DNA from: Lichenicoccus sp965213775
GTDB lineage: Bacteria > Pseudomonadota > Alphaproteobacteria > Acetobacterales > Acetobacteraceae
NCBI GenBank assembly: GCA_965213775.1
Contig: CBDCAC010000005.1
Coordinates: 496,001-560,000 of the forward strand
Direction of reading: 5' to 3'
DNA length: 64,000 nt
Shown here piece after piece: positions 51,206-59,911 of this stretch; positions within the stretch are counted from its first letter, which is position 1; each line of letters starts with the position of its first letter. Position numbers and translations under genes: made by a program. The notes under the pieces are model-generated. The model saw only the letters and a program-made list of their open reading frames with translations, did not search any database and was not told the origin of the DNA.

Positions 51206-52546
51206 CTACGCCATGGCGTGCACGACGCCGAGGCGCTGCGCCACGGCCTCGTCGTAGAGCAGCTGCTCGCTTCGCTTGTGCTGTGCGGAGAACCGGATCG
51301 CCAAGGCGCAGCAGGCGCAGCCGAGCACGATCCAGCCGAGGTCGAACAGGGCGCCGGGCAGGCTGCCGACGCCCTTGAGCAGGAAGCCCGCGGCGACCGC
51401 GCCGATATTGCCGCCGGCGCCGATGATGCCGCAGACGCCGCCCAGCGCCTTGCGGTCGATGAACGGCACCAGGGCGTAGATCGACCCGCACGACATGTGG
51501 GTGAACAGGCCGAAGGCGAGCATGGCCAGGATCGCCGATCCCGCCGTGCCCATACTGGAAAAGGCGAGCAGGCCGACGCCCTCGCCGACCATCAGCCCGA
51601 ACAGCAGCCAGATGCGGCCGTCGAGTCCGCGGGTGCGGGCGATGCGGTCGGAGAAGATCCCGCCGAGCGCGCGGGCGAACAGGGCGAGCAGGCCGAAGCT
51701 GCCGGCGGCGAGTCCGGCGGTGGTCAGCGACAGGCCGAAGCGGTCCACGTAATAGCTGGCGGCGACCCCGTGGATGAAGATCTCGACACCGAAGCCGGCG
51801 GCGTAGCAGGTGGCGAGCATCCAGACCCGGTAGTTGCCCGCGGCCCGCCGGAACGCGGCGAGGCCGCCCTTCTTGGTCCCGAGCTCGGTGACGCCGCGGG
51901 CGCGCAGTGCCGCGAAGCTGCCCTCCGGCGTGTCCTGGGTGCAGCGCCAGTACAGCACCGCCACGACCAGCATCATGATTCCCGGCACGACCATGGCCAT
52001 GCGCCAGCCGAGCGCGTGCTGCACGCCCAGGCTGAGGAGTGCCGCCAGGATCAGCGGCATTACGCTCTGGGTGACGCCGCCGCCGGCATTGCCCCAGCCG
52101 CCCACGGTGGCGTTGGCGGTGCCGACCACGTTGGGGGCGAACATCACCGAGGTATGGAACTGGGTGATCACGAAGCTGGCGCCGATCGCGCCGATCGCCA
52201 GGCGGAAGATCAGGAACGCCTGGTAGGAGGTGGCGAGCGCGATGCCCATCACCGGCAGCGCGCCCAGCGCCAGCAGCGCCGTGTAGGCCAGGCGCGGCCC
52301 GAAGCGGTCGCACAGCGGGCCGACCAGGAAGCGCGCCAGGATGGTGACGCTGACGGCGGCGATGTTGATGTTGGCGATCTGGCCGATGCTCAGGTGGAAC
52401 TCCCCCTTGATCACCGGCATCAGCGGCGCGACCGCGAACCAAGCGAAGAAGCAGACGAAGAAGGCGAGCCACGACATATGGAAGGCGCGCATCTGCGGCG
52501 TGGTGAAGTTCAGCAGCTCGATGCGGGTCGCCTTGTGCGAGACCAT
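51206..52546 (-). CDS. nitrate/nitrite transporter, NarK/NNP family MFS
   Basis: 446 residues, 12 helices. The NNP nitrate signatures are both present: GGWGNAGGGVTQ (about 149-160, helix 5) and CGIIGAGGNIGAVAAG (about 389-404, helix 11). An Arg in the RFLVGPLCDRFGPR loop fits MFS motif A. Substrate likely nitrate or nitrite; no nitrate reductase is in the window. Start ATG 52546. Confidence 0.88.
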   Translation of the reverse strand: MVSHKATRIELLNFTTPQMRAFHMSWLAFFVCFFAWFAVAPLMPVIKGEFHLSIGQIANINIAAVSVTILARFLVGPLCDRFGPRLAYTALLALGALPVMGIALATSYQAFLIFRLAIGAIGASFVITQFHTSVMFAPNVVGTANATVGGWGNAGGGVTQSVMPLILAALLSLGVQHALGWRMAMVVPGIMMLVVAVLYWRCTQDTPEGSFAALRARGVTELGTKKGGLAAFRRAAGNYRVWMLATCYAAGFGVEIFIHGVAASYYVDRFGLSLTTAGLAAGSFGLLALFARALGGIFSDRIARTRGLDGRIWLLFGLMVGEGVGLLAFSSMGTAGSAILAMLAFGLFTHMSCGSIYALVPFIDRKALGGVCGIIGAGGNIGAVAAGFLLKGVGSLPGALFDLGWIVLGCACCALAIRFSAQHKRSEQLLYDEAVAQRLGVVHAMA

Positions 52547-52611
52547 GACGGCTGTTCCGTTGGCATGAGGCAGAGGCGCCAGCCCTGCAGCATCCGTGCC
52601 AACCGCCCAGG

Positions 52612-52686
52612 TCGGGGGTCGGGGGTCGGGGGTCTGGGGTCGGGGGCCTCAGGCCCCAACGGGCCAGGGCAGCGCGCTGCCTTGCT
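52612..52686. repeat. half copy of type I repeat with a GGGGGTC run
   Basis: Starts with about three GGGGGTC units (52612-52633), then the right half of type I: GGGGGCCTCAGGCCCC, AACGGGCCAGGGCAGCGC and GCCTTGC. Ends one base before the stop of the carbinolamine dehydratase gene. Likely a truncated copy whose end expanded. Confidence 0.8.
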
Positions 52687-53025
52687 TCAAGACCCCGCGA
52701 GATCGCACCGCGCGGCGACGATGAAGTCGTTCTCGTGCAGCCCGCCGATGACGTGGGTGTGCAGAGACAGGCGCGCGTAGCCCCAGCCGAAGCCGATGTC
52801 GGGATGGTGTCCCGCCGCCTCGGCGATCGCCGCCACACGGGTCACGAAGGCGAAGGCGGCGGCGAAGTCGGCGAAGCGGAACTCGCGCTCGATGCGGGTG
52901 GCGTCGTGGCGCAGCGACCAGTGCGGCAGCTCGCGTGCCAGCGCTTGCGCCGCCTGCCCGTCGAGCGGCGCCGTGCCCTTGCGGCAGGGCACGCAGCGGC
53001 GTGCGGAGAGCTCCGCGCCGCTCAC
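52687..53025 (-). CDS. phhB: 4a-hydroxytetrahydrobiopterin dehydratase (PCD/PhhB)
   Basis: 112 residues from GTG 53025, overlapping the uup stop (GTGA). Recycles the 4a-carbinolamine formed by aromatic amino acid hydroxylases. The active-site motif is AEAAGHHPDIGFGWGYARLS (about 69-88, HHP), then LHTHVIGGLHENDF. The N-terminal CVPCRKGTAPL is a common extension. No phenylalanine hydroxylase is nearby. Confidence 0.92.
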   Translation of the reverse strand: MSGAELSARRCVPCRKGTAPLDGQAAQALARELPHWSLRHDATRIEREFRFADFAAAFAFVTRVAAIAEAAGHHPDIGFGWGYARLSLHTHVIGGLHENDFIVAARCDLAGS

Positions 53026-54836
53026 GCCTGCAGCGTCTCGCGCAGCATCTCGAGCTCGAGCCAGCGTTCCTCCGCAGCCGCCAGCGCCGCCTCGTGCCGC
53101 TCCAGGCCGGCGGTCGCGGCCCTGAAGGCGACGGCGTCGCGGCGATACAGCACCGGGTCGGCGAGCACCGCACGCAGCCGCGAGATCTCGGCCTCGTGCC
53201 GCGCGATCTGCACCGGCAGCTGCTCCAGGGCGTGCCTTTCCTTGAAGGAGAGCTTGCGCACGGCGCCCGCGTCGCGTGCGGCGGCGCGCGATGCCGGCCG
53301 CGGTTTGGCGACGGCGCTGCCGGCGCCGGCCACGCTGCCGCCCCCCACGCTGCCACCTTGGGCCAGCATGTCGCTGAAGCCGCCGGCATACTCCACCCAT
53401 CGTCCGTCGCCCTCGGCGGCGACGATCGAGGTGGCGACCCGGTCGAGGAAGTCGCGGTCGTGGCTGACCAGCAGCACTGTGCCCGGGTAGGCGTCGAGCA
53501 TCTCCTGCAGCAGGTCGAGCGTCTCCAGGTCCAGGTCGTTGGTGGGCTCGTCCAGCACCAGCAGGTTCGACGGCCGGGCCAGCGCGCAGGCCAGCATCAG
53601 CCGGCCGCGCTCGCCGCCCGACAGCACGCCAACCCGGGTGCGCGCCTGCTCCGGCCGGAACAGGAACTGCTTCATGTAGCCGATCACGTGCTGGCGCTCG
53701 TCGCCGACCTGGACCATGTCGCCGCCGCCGCCGGTGAGGGTGTCGGACAGGGTGGCGTCGGGATCGAGCGAGCGGCGCTGCTGGTCGAGCGTCACCACCG
53801 ACAGCGCGGTGCCGACCGCGATCCGCCCCTGGTCCGGCGGCTCCTGCCCGGTGAGCAGGCGCAGCAGCGTGGTCTTGCCGGCACCGTTGGCGCCGACGAT
53901 GCCGAGCCGGTCGCCGCGCAGCACCCGCAGGTCGAGGCCGCGCACGATCGGCCTGCCGTCGAACGACTTGGCCGCCGTCTCCGCCACGCAGACCAGCTTG
54001 CCGGAGAGATCGGCACTCTTCGCCTCCAGCCGGAGGCCGCCGGGGTTGCGGATCGCATCACGCCGTGCGGTGCGCAGGGCGGCGAGCTCGCCGACCCGGC
54101 GCACGTTGCGCTTGCGCCGGGCGGTCACGCCGTAGCGCATCCAGTGCTCCTCGCGCGCGATCTGCCGGTCGAGCTTGTGCGCGTCCTGCTCCTCCTGCGC
54201 CAGCACCTCGTCGCGCCAGCTCTCGAACTGCCGGAAACCCTGGTCCAGCCTGCGGGTGACGCCGCGATCCAGCCATACCACGCTGCGCGACAGCGTCTCC
54301 AGCAGGCGCCGGTCGTGGCTGATCATCACGATCGCCGAGGGCAGCGAGGCGAGCTCGCGCTCGAGCCAGGCGATCGTCGGCATGTCGAGATGGTTGGTCG
54401 GCTCGTCGAGCAGCAGCAGGTCTGGCGCCGGCGCCAGGGTGCGGGCCAGGGCCGCGCGACGCGCCTCGCCGCCGGACAGGTGGCGCGGATCCTCCTCGCC
54501 GGTGAGGCCGAGATCGTGCAGCAGGGCGCGGGCGCGATAGCCCGGATCCTCCGCATCGAGGCCGGCGCAGGCATACTCGAAGGTGGTGGCGAAGCCGCCG
54601 AGGTCGGGCTCCTGCGGCAGCGTCGCGATGGTGCGGCCCGGCTGCAGGAAGCGCGTGCCGGCGTCGGCCTGGAGCGAGCCCTCGGCGATCTTCAGCAGCG
54701 TCGACTTGCCCGACCCGTTGCGGCCGACCAGGCACAGCCGCTCGCCGGCGGAGACGCCGAAGCCGGCGCCCGCGAGCAGCGGCGTGCCGCCCAGGGTCAG
54801 GACGATGTCGGAGAGCAGCAGCAGGGGAGGCGCCAT
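53022..54836 (-). CDS. uup: ABC-F ATPase Uup
   Basis: 604 residues from ATG 54836. Two ABC domains without membrane segments. Domain 1: Walker A LVGRNGSGKSTL (about 37), signature LSGGEARRAALAR, Walker B LLLLDEPTNHLD. Domain 2: Walker A IVGANGAGKTTLL (about 314), signature LSGGERGRLMLA, Walker B LLVLDEPTNDLD. The C-terminal coiled coil (about 540-600) is typical of Uup, which binds DNA or ribosomes and lowers precise transposon excision in E. coli. The divergent side abuts the hairpin repeat split by an insertion. Confidence 0.94.
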   Translation of the reverse strand: MAPPLLLLSDIVLTLGGTPLLAGAGFGVSAGERLCLVGRNGSGKSTLLKIAEGSLQADAGTRFLQPGRTIATLPQEPDLGGFATTFEYACAGLDAEDPGYRARALLHDLGLTGEEDPRHLSGGEARRAALARTLAPAPDLLLLDEPTNHLDMPTIAWLERELASLPSAIVMISHDRRLLETLSRSVVWLDRGVTRRLDQGFRQFESWRDEVLAQEEQDAHKLDRQIAREEHWMRYGVTARRKRNVRRVGELAALRTARRDAIRNPGGLRLEAKSADLSGKLVCVAETAAKSFDGRPIVRGLDLRVLRGDRLGIVGANGAGKTTLLRLLTGQEPPDQGRIAVGTALSVVTLDQQRRSLDPDATLSDTLTGGGGDMVQVGDERQHVIGYMKQFLFRPEQARTRVGVLSGGERGRLMLACALARPSNLLVLDEPTNDLDLETLDLLQEMLDAYPGTVLLVSHDRDFLDRVATSIVAAEGDGRWVEYAGGFSDMLAQGGSVGGGSVAGAGSAVAKPRPASRAAARDAGAVRKLSFKERHALEQLPVQIARHEAEISRLRAVLADPVLYRRDAVAFRAATAGLERHEAALAAAEERWLELEMLRETLQA

Positions 54837-54896
54837 GCGCGCGGTTGTGACCCGGCTATGGCCCGGCTGCAAGCGGATCCGGCGGCGCGAAGGGTA

Positions 54897-54914
54897 GGCA
54901 AGGGGCTTTGCCCC
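54897..54914. repeat. left fragment of a type I repeat split by the insertion
   Basis: GGCAAGGGGCTTTGCCCC. The remainder of the same repeat resumes at 58229 with a duplicated GGGGCTTTGCCC. Confidence 0.88.
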
Positions 54915-54994
54915 ATAAGCGCGAACCTAAGAGAAGATCCTGGCTTTCCGGCTACCGTTCTGACGGCAGGATTGGCCGCACTCGACCCAAAGCT

Positions 54995-55009
54995 GGCTCT
55001 GTTGCAAAG
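54995..55009 (+). other. IS6-family-like terminal fragment
   Basis: GGCTCTGTTGCAAAG matches by eye the 14-bp terminal inverted repeat of IS6-family elements (IS26/IS6100 type). No IS6 transposase or opposite end is visible, so it is at most a relic. It marks the inner edge of the 75-base left end of the insertion. Confidence 0.4.
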
Positions 55010-55034
55010 CCACCGCCTTTGGCGGCATCCATCC

Positions 55035-55943
55035 TTAGATATCCGACGCGCGGAGCCGTTCCGCCGCAATCAGGTCCACGAAGGCCCGCAGTGGCGCGGG
55101 CATAAACCTGTCTGGGAAGTAGAGTTGTGGTCCCTCGAACCGGGTCCACCAGTCTGCTAGGACTGGTTGCAGCGCTCCCGTGTCCAGGAACGGCCGGAGC
55201 CAGTTCTCAAACGTCGCGATAATGCCGCGTCCTCGGCAGGCCAGGTCGATTGCCGCCGCTGCAGCGTCGACGCCGATGACTAGGCGGCCAGGCGGATCGA
55301 CCGTGACCGTTTCGCCGACATGCTCAAACGTCCATGCCACCAGAGCTCCACTCGAATACCGAAGTCGGATGCAGTCCTGTTTCGTCAAAGCGCACGGATG
55401 ATGGGGCATGCCGTGCGCAGCAAGATAGGACAGGGCGGCGGCGAGGATGACGCGCTGGAAAGCCGGTCCGATCAGCACGGCAATCATGTCCTGCGCCAAG
55501 CGCTCGCCATACCGGATGCCTGCGTCGCAGCCCACCGCTGCGATGTCGACGAGCCGGTCTTCCACCACGACTTCGACCCGGACACCGGGATGGGCCACAA
55601 GGAAGCGGTCAAGCAGCGGCGGCAGGATGTCGACCATCACGGCGCCGGTCACATTCAGTCGCAGAAGGCCCCGCACCTCCCGGTGCGCGCTCGCGGCATC
55701 CTGCAGCGCGGCGCGCGTTTCAGAGAGGACCGGCAGCAGGCGGTCCGCAAGCAGACGCCCCGCTTCTGTCGGCACGACGCTGCGAGTCTTGCGGACCAGG
55801 AGCGGCAGACCGAGCCGGGCTTCCAGGTAGGCAACCTTCTCGCTCACCGTTGACGACGAAAGGCCGAGGCGTTTCGCCGCAGCCCGGAAACCCCGCGCCT
55901 CGCACACCGCGAGAAACACGGACAGGTCGTCCAGGCGGACCAA
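55035..55943 (-). CDS. LysR-family transcriptional regulator
   Basis: 302 residues from a TTG at 55943, which places the HTH start as in other LysR proteins; an ATG at 56063 would add 40 residues of non-family sequence. Winged helix: LDDLSVFLAVCEARGFRAAA then LGLSSSTVSEKVAYLEARLG. The effector domain (about 85-300) includes VRGLLRLNVTGAVMVDILPP and a late FVDLIAAERL. It resembles regulators of divergent reductase genes. Divergent from the SDR gene with 120 bases between, the classic LysR-target layout. Lies inside the insertion. Confidence 0.87.
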   Translation of the reverse strand: MVRLDDLSVFLAVCEARGFRAAAKRLGLSSSTVSEKVAYLEARLGLPLLVRKTRSVVPTEAGRLLADRLLPVLSETRAALQDAASAHREVRGLLRLNVTGAVMVDILPPLLDRFLVAHPGVRVEVVVEDRLVDIAAVGCDAGIRYGERLAQDMIAVLIGPAFQRVILAAALSYLAAHGMPHHPCALTKQDCIRLRYSSGALVAWTFEHVGETVTVDPPGRLVIGVDAAAAAIDLACRGRGIIATFENWLRPFLDTGALQPVLADWWTRFEGPQLYFPDRFMPAPLRAFVDLIAAERLRASDI

Positions 55944-56063
55944 GTCATCATTGTTCGTCAGGGCGATCAGTCCGTCCGGCTCTGGGTCGATTATCACGCA
56001 AGGCCGGACCGAGCTACTGAGTTGGGCCAGGCGGACGCGATGCTGGTCCACCATGAGGTTCAC
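55944..56063. promoter_or_regulatory. divergent LysR/SDR control region
   Basis: 120 bases between the two divergent starts, with lower GC than the surroundings. LysR regulators normally bind such regions and control both genes. No certain T-N11-A box or -35/-10 pair could be fixed by eye. Confidence 0.45.
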
Positions 56064-56786
56064 ATGACAGGCAAGACTGTTCTGATCACCGGTGCCAACA
56101 AGAGCATCGGTTTCGAGACGGCCCGGCAGCTCGGCGGGCTGGGCTACCGAATCTGGCTTGGCAGCCGCGATGAGGCTCGAGGCAGGACTGCGGCGGAGAA
56201 GCTGCGCGGAGCGGGGTATGATGTCCAGGACATCATGATTGACGTGATCAGCGATAATAGCGTCAGCGCCGCCGCTGCCATAATCGGGCGGGCAGACGGA
56301 AAGCTCGACGTCCTCATCAACAACGCCGGGATCTCCGGTGGCCGGACAGCACCCACCCAGCAGACGGCCGACGCCGTCCGCACCGTCTACGAGACCAACG
56401 TGTTCGGCCCGATCCGGGTGACGCAGGCCTTCCTGCCGTTGCTCAAGGCGGCCGGCACCGCCAACGTCGTCATGGTCAGCAGCGGCCTGGGCTCAATCGG
56501 CTGGCTGTCGGACCCAGCAAACCAATTCTACGGCGTTAACTTGCTCGCCTATAACAGCTCGAAATCTGCACTCAATGCCGTGACCGTGTCCTTCGCCACG
56601 GAGCTCGCCTCCGACAGTATCAGAGTCAACGCCGCCGACCCTGGGTACACCGCGACCGACTTCAACGGCCACTCCGGCTACCGAACGGTCGAGCAGGCAG
56701 CCACCGGGATCGTCTGGTTAGCAAGGCTGGATAGATCTGGCCCAACTGGCGGCTTCTATTTCGAGCACGAGCGAGTGCCGTGGTGA
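56064..56786 (+). CDS. short-chain dehydrogenase/reductase
   Basis: 240 residues from ATG 56064 (TGKTVLITGANKSIGFETAR). Classical SDR: cofactor motif TGANKSIG (usual TGxxxGIG), NNAG in VLINNAGISGG (about 85-95), catalytic Ser in VMVSSGLGS and the YxxxK pair in AYNSSKSALNAV (about 160-171). Then DPGYTATDFNGHSG. NADPH is likely from the Asn-Lys and Ser-Arg-Asp-Glu loop (GSRDEARG). Substrate unknown. Inside the insertion, controlled presumably by the divergent LysR. Confidence 0.9.
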   Translation: MTGKTVLITGANKSIGFETARQLGGLGYRIWLGSRDEARGRTAAEKLRGAGYDVQDIMIDVISDNSVSAAAAIIGRADGKLDVLINNAGISGGRTAPTQQTADAVRTVYETNVFGPIRVTQAFLPLLKAAGTANVVMVSSGLGSIGWLSDPANQFYGVNLLAYNSSKSALNAVTVSFATELASDSIRVNAADPGYTATDFNGHSGYRTVEQAATGIVWLARLDRSGPTGGFYFEHERVPW

Positions 56787-56905
56787 CATGATCTCTCCTC
56801 ATCTCCGGCGTCCAAGACAGAGATGCGTCGATGTCTGCTCCCGCCGAATGGCTGACATGCGACGCGCTACAGATGCAGAGGCAACGGCGCGAGTGGCGCG
56901 TGCGA

Positions 56906-58201
56906 TCATGCAAGCACCGCCTGGCACGCTCGGCACCGCGGCGGATCGCAGATATGTCGCATGATGAAGCTGCCGGCCTGCTGCAGCCCGGCGATGGGGC
57001 TCACGGTGGCACTGAGGAGGGCAAATCGCAAAGCGGCATGCAGGCGCCATAAGGAAACAGGATGGACATCGCCAGCGCTCCGCACAGGGGGGAGGGTCGA
57101 GGACTTCGCTTGGGCCGTCCTCGATGAGCAGAGGCAGGACCAGGTGTGAGAGGAGCCAACTTCGTGCCATGGCGGGGTCGCGCGCCAGAAGCCGGTCGAT
57201 GCCAAGCCCACTTTTCCACCGCTGGAATGCAAGCTCCACCTGCCAGCGAAGTCGATAGGCTGCCAGGGCTTCCGCAGCACCTGTCTTGTCGGCCGGCAAT
57301 GAGGTGAGCACCATCAGGAACCGGGCCGACGCGAGCGTCATCGGCTGCAGCGCCATGTCGGACCGCTTCTTGCCGTGTTGCCGCTGCGCTAGACGGACGG
57401 CACGGGCGGTTGCTTCCTCATGCTGACGGAAGACGATCAACCGTGCCGGGAAAAGCCGTCGCGGTTTGCGACCCTGGCCTTCGTTGCGGCCGGTGACGAA
57501 TACCGCGATCTCGCTGGTCTCTCCTGGAGCCATGCGCGCGTAGATTGAGGCAAGGTCGAGGCGTGCTCCGTCAGCCGTCACCATGCGCATGCTGTTCCAG
57601 TCTACGCGAACCAGGAAGTCTGCGCCCGACCGCAGGACGTGCTGCAGGCTTGGCGGCTTGGCGTAGAAGCGGTCGCCGATCGCGAGGTCGCCTCGTGCAG
57701 ACGAGAACCGGCTGAATCCTTCGCCGCCATCCGCTCCTGTCAGCCGCAGGTCGGTGAAACAGGCCATCGCCGGATCGAACGACGCATGGAGGCGCCAAGT
57801 CGTGCCGTGGTCGCCGGCTCGGGAGATGCTTGTCCCGTCGACAATCCGCAGCCGCGAGGCTGGCAGCACTTCCGCCGTTGCCGACCTCCGCGACAGCAGA
57901 GCGCCAGCAATCCGCCCCAGCCAGTCAGCTGCTCCTCGCAAGCGTCGTCGAAGCGCGACATCGGAGAGCTGAGCAATGCCGTAAGCCCGGCCCAGGCCGC
58001 TGCCGAACAGAGACTCAGCGCACCCGGGCCATGAGCCAGCGCCAATCTGAGTAGGGTTTCAGCGTCCTGCATGTTTCGCCGGCGGCGGAGGGCACCGCTG
58101 CTGCGAGCCGACTGATTGAGATCCAGGCCAGGAGGCAGACGCGCGGTCAGGTCGGTCCATTGGGAGGCGATGCCGGGCGTGGGAAGCGACGGTGCCTGCA
58201 T
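56906..58201 (-). pseudogene. IS4-family transposase, two frameshifts
   Basis: Reading three frames in turn gives one IS4-type transposase of about 430 residues: start MQAPSLPTPGIASQWTDLTA at 58201; shift near 57977-57985 (ACGGCATTGC, one base apparently lost); DDE domain with DGTSIS, IGDRFYAKP and the YREK signature YRLRWQVELAFQRWK; second shift in a six-C run (plus 57087-57092). The last frame reads PVSLWRLHAALRF and HICDPPRCRACQAVLA, stopping at 56906. Probably inactive; slippage at the C run could in principle be programmed, but the first shift argues for decay. Confidence 0.85.
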
Positions 58202-58228
58202 CCGCTCCAGCCTCAAGCTCGCGCCTAT

Positions 58229-58333
58229 GGGGCTTTGCCCTTGACCCCATCAAAGGCGAGCCTCTGAAAACCTTATCTAGAAGATGGGGTTTGGGGCCGC
58301 CGGCCCCAACGGGTCAAGGGCAGAGCCCTTGCC
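58229..58333. repeat. right part of the split type I repeat
   Basis: Continues the copy begun at 54897: GGGGCTTTGCCC, CAAAGGCGAGCCTCTG, centre CCTTATCTAGAAG, GGGGCCGCCGGCCCC, CAAGGGCAGAGCCCTTG. Joined to the left fragment without the insertion and one duplicated 12-mer, it restores a normal copy of about 110 bases. Ends two bases before the otsA stop. Confidence 0.9.
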
Positions 58334-58335
58334 TT

Positions 58336-59811
58336 CTACCCCGCGCTGCGCGCCGTGGGTGCGGGCGAGACCAGGCGAATGTCGCTGCTGGAGGTGCGGC
58401 GCGCCGGCGGCGCCGGCTCGCGCACCGCGTGCTCCTGGCCGGCGCGGTCGAGGGCGGCGACGAAGGAGCGTCCCCAGTCCAGCGCCGAGGTGTCGCGGAT
58501 GGCCTCCCAGCAGGCGTTCCAGCAATCCTGCCGCTCCGGACGGCTCATGCGGAGTGCCGCGTCGAGCGCGTCGGCGATCTCGTCGGGATCGACCGGGTTG
58601 ACCAGGATCGCGGCGCCGAGCTGGCGCGCCGCACCGGCGAACTTGGAGAGCACCAGCACGCCGGGATCTTCGGGATCCTGAGCTGCGATATATTCCTTGG
58701 CGACCAGGTTCATGCCGTCGCGCAGCGGCGTGACCAGGCACACGCGCGCCTCTCGCATGAAGCCCGCGATCGCCTCGCGCGAGGTGCTGGTCGCCAGCAG
58801 GCGCAGCGGCACCCAATCCGGCGCGCTGAAGCTGCTGTTGATCGAGCCCGAGGCGCGCTCGAGATCCCCGCGAAGATCCTGGTAGGCGTCCACGTCCTGC
58901 CGACTCTCGGCAGCGATCTGCAGGAAGCTGGTGTTGCGGTGCCATTGCGGCCGGGTCTCGAGCAGGCGCCGGAAGCCCGCCAGCCGGTGCCGCAGCCCCT
59001 TGGTGGGGTCCATGCGGTCGACGCCGAGGATCAGGCTCTGCCCGTCCAGGCTGCGCCGCAGGCGCTGGGTGTCGGGGGCGTCGTAGGCCGCCTCGGCCAT
59101 CTGCGCGAACTCGGCGGGCTCGATCTCGACCGGAAAGGCGCCTATCCGGATCTGCCGCCGGCCGAGCTGCAGCACGCCGCCGGCGAGGCGGGTGGCGCCG
59201 GCGATGCGCTGCGCGGAGGCGGCGAAGTTCTCGGCGTCGTTGGCGGTCTGGAAGCCGAGCAGGTCGGCGGCCAGCAGGTCGCGTATGAAGATCGAGGCTT
59301 CCGGCAGGCTGCCCAGCATGTCGGGGGAGGGGAACGGCGTGTGCAGGAAGAAGCCGATCGGGGCGGTGACGTCGCGGGTGCGCAGCGCCGAGGCCATCGC
59401 CAGCAGGTGGTAGTCATGGATCCAGATGGTGTCGCCGGCACGCAGCATCGGCACCAGCACGTCGCTCAGCCGCTCGTTCACCGCGCGGTAGGCCTGCAGG
59501 CTGCCGCGGTCGAAATGCATCTGCTCGGGCAGCGAGTGCAGCAGCGGCCACAGCGTCGCGTTGGAGAAGCCGTTATAGTAGAACTCGAGCTCGTCGGGGG
59601 ACAGGTCGACGGTCGCGTACTGCACCGACCCGTGCTGCACCAGCTGCGGTGCGCGCTCGGCCACCGCGTCCGCGCTGGTCCTGCCGCTCCAGCCGAACCA
59701 GAGCCCGCCCTGGCGTTCCATCAGCGCGTTCAGCGCGACGGCGAGGCCGCCGGCCTTGGAGCCGCCCTGCGGGATCGAGACACGGTTCGAGACAACCACG
59801 AGCCTGCTCAT
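58336..59811 (-). CDS. otsA: alpha,alpha-trehalose-phosphate synthase
   Basis: 491 residues. GT20 enzyme joining UDP-glucose and glucose-6-phosphate into trehalose-6-phosphate. The N-terminus RLVVVSNRVSIPQGGSKAGG, WFGWSG, WIHDYHLLAMASALR (about 129-143), LGVDRMDPTKGLRHRLAGF (about 249-267) and VTPLRDGMNLVAKEYIAAQ (about 346-364) are all intact. The C-terminal 30 residues are Ala/Ser-rich. otsB is not in the window. Compatible solute for stress. Last gene of the glgB-malQ-otsA set, 100 bases after malQ. Confidence 0.95.
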   Translation of the reverse strand: MSRLVVVSNRVSIPQGGSKAGGLAVALNALMERQGGLWFGWSGRTSADAVAERAPQLVQHGSVQYATVDLSPDELEFYYNGFSNATLWPLLHSLPEQMHFDRGSLQAYRAVNERLSDVLVPMLRAGDTIWIHDYHLLAMASALRTRDVTAPIGFFLHTPFPSPDMLGSLPEASIFIRDLLAADLLGFQTANDAENFAASAQRIAGATRLAGGVLQLGRRQIRIGAFPVEIEPAEFAQMAEAAYDAPDTQRLRRSLDGQSLILGVDRMDPTKGLRHRLAGFRRLLETRPQWHRNTSFLQIAAESRQDVDAYQDLRGDLERASGSINSSFSAPDWVPLRLLATSTSREAIAGFMREARVCLVTPLRDGMNLVAKEYIAAQDPEDPGVLVLSKFAGAARQLGAAILVNPVDPDEIADALDAALRMSRPERQDCWNACWEAIRDTSALDWGRSFVAALDRAGQEHAVREPAPPARRTSSSDIRLVSPAPTARSAG

Positions 59812-59911
59812 CAGAACCTCCGACCGACCATCGAGAACATGGTGCGGCGTCGGTTCCAGCGCAGCACCCGGCCACGCAATTATTGCTCAGCCGGCGGGTC
59901 TCGCGGCGATG

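Larger units (their letters stand above)
54914..58228. mobile_element. 3.3-kb IS4-family insertion carrying a LysR/SDR pair
   Basis: The DNA from 54914 to 58228 interrupts a type I repeat. GGGGCTTTGCCC occurs at both edges (54902-54913 and 58229-58240), a 12-bp target duplication in the range for the IS4 family. The ends are imperfect inverted repeats: CATAAGCGCGAACCTAAG on the left and, read inward on the right, CATAGGCGCGAGCTTGAG (14 of 18). Inside, left to right: an IS6-like end fragment, LysR regulator, SDR, and a frameshifted IS4-type transposase. Codon use and GC of LysR and SDR look lower than in the flanking genes. Confidence 0.8.

Noticed and set aside
52612..52633. G-quadruplex control element upstream of NarK
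   Set aside because: The GGGGGTC run could form one, but it joins directly to a type I half repeat, and no promoter can be placed.
56799..57941. Intact 380-residue transposase
   Set aside because: The frame lacks the conserved N-terminus and shifts out of the family sequence after LLIEDGPSEVLD; the correct C-terminus is in another frame. It is treated as a pseudogene.
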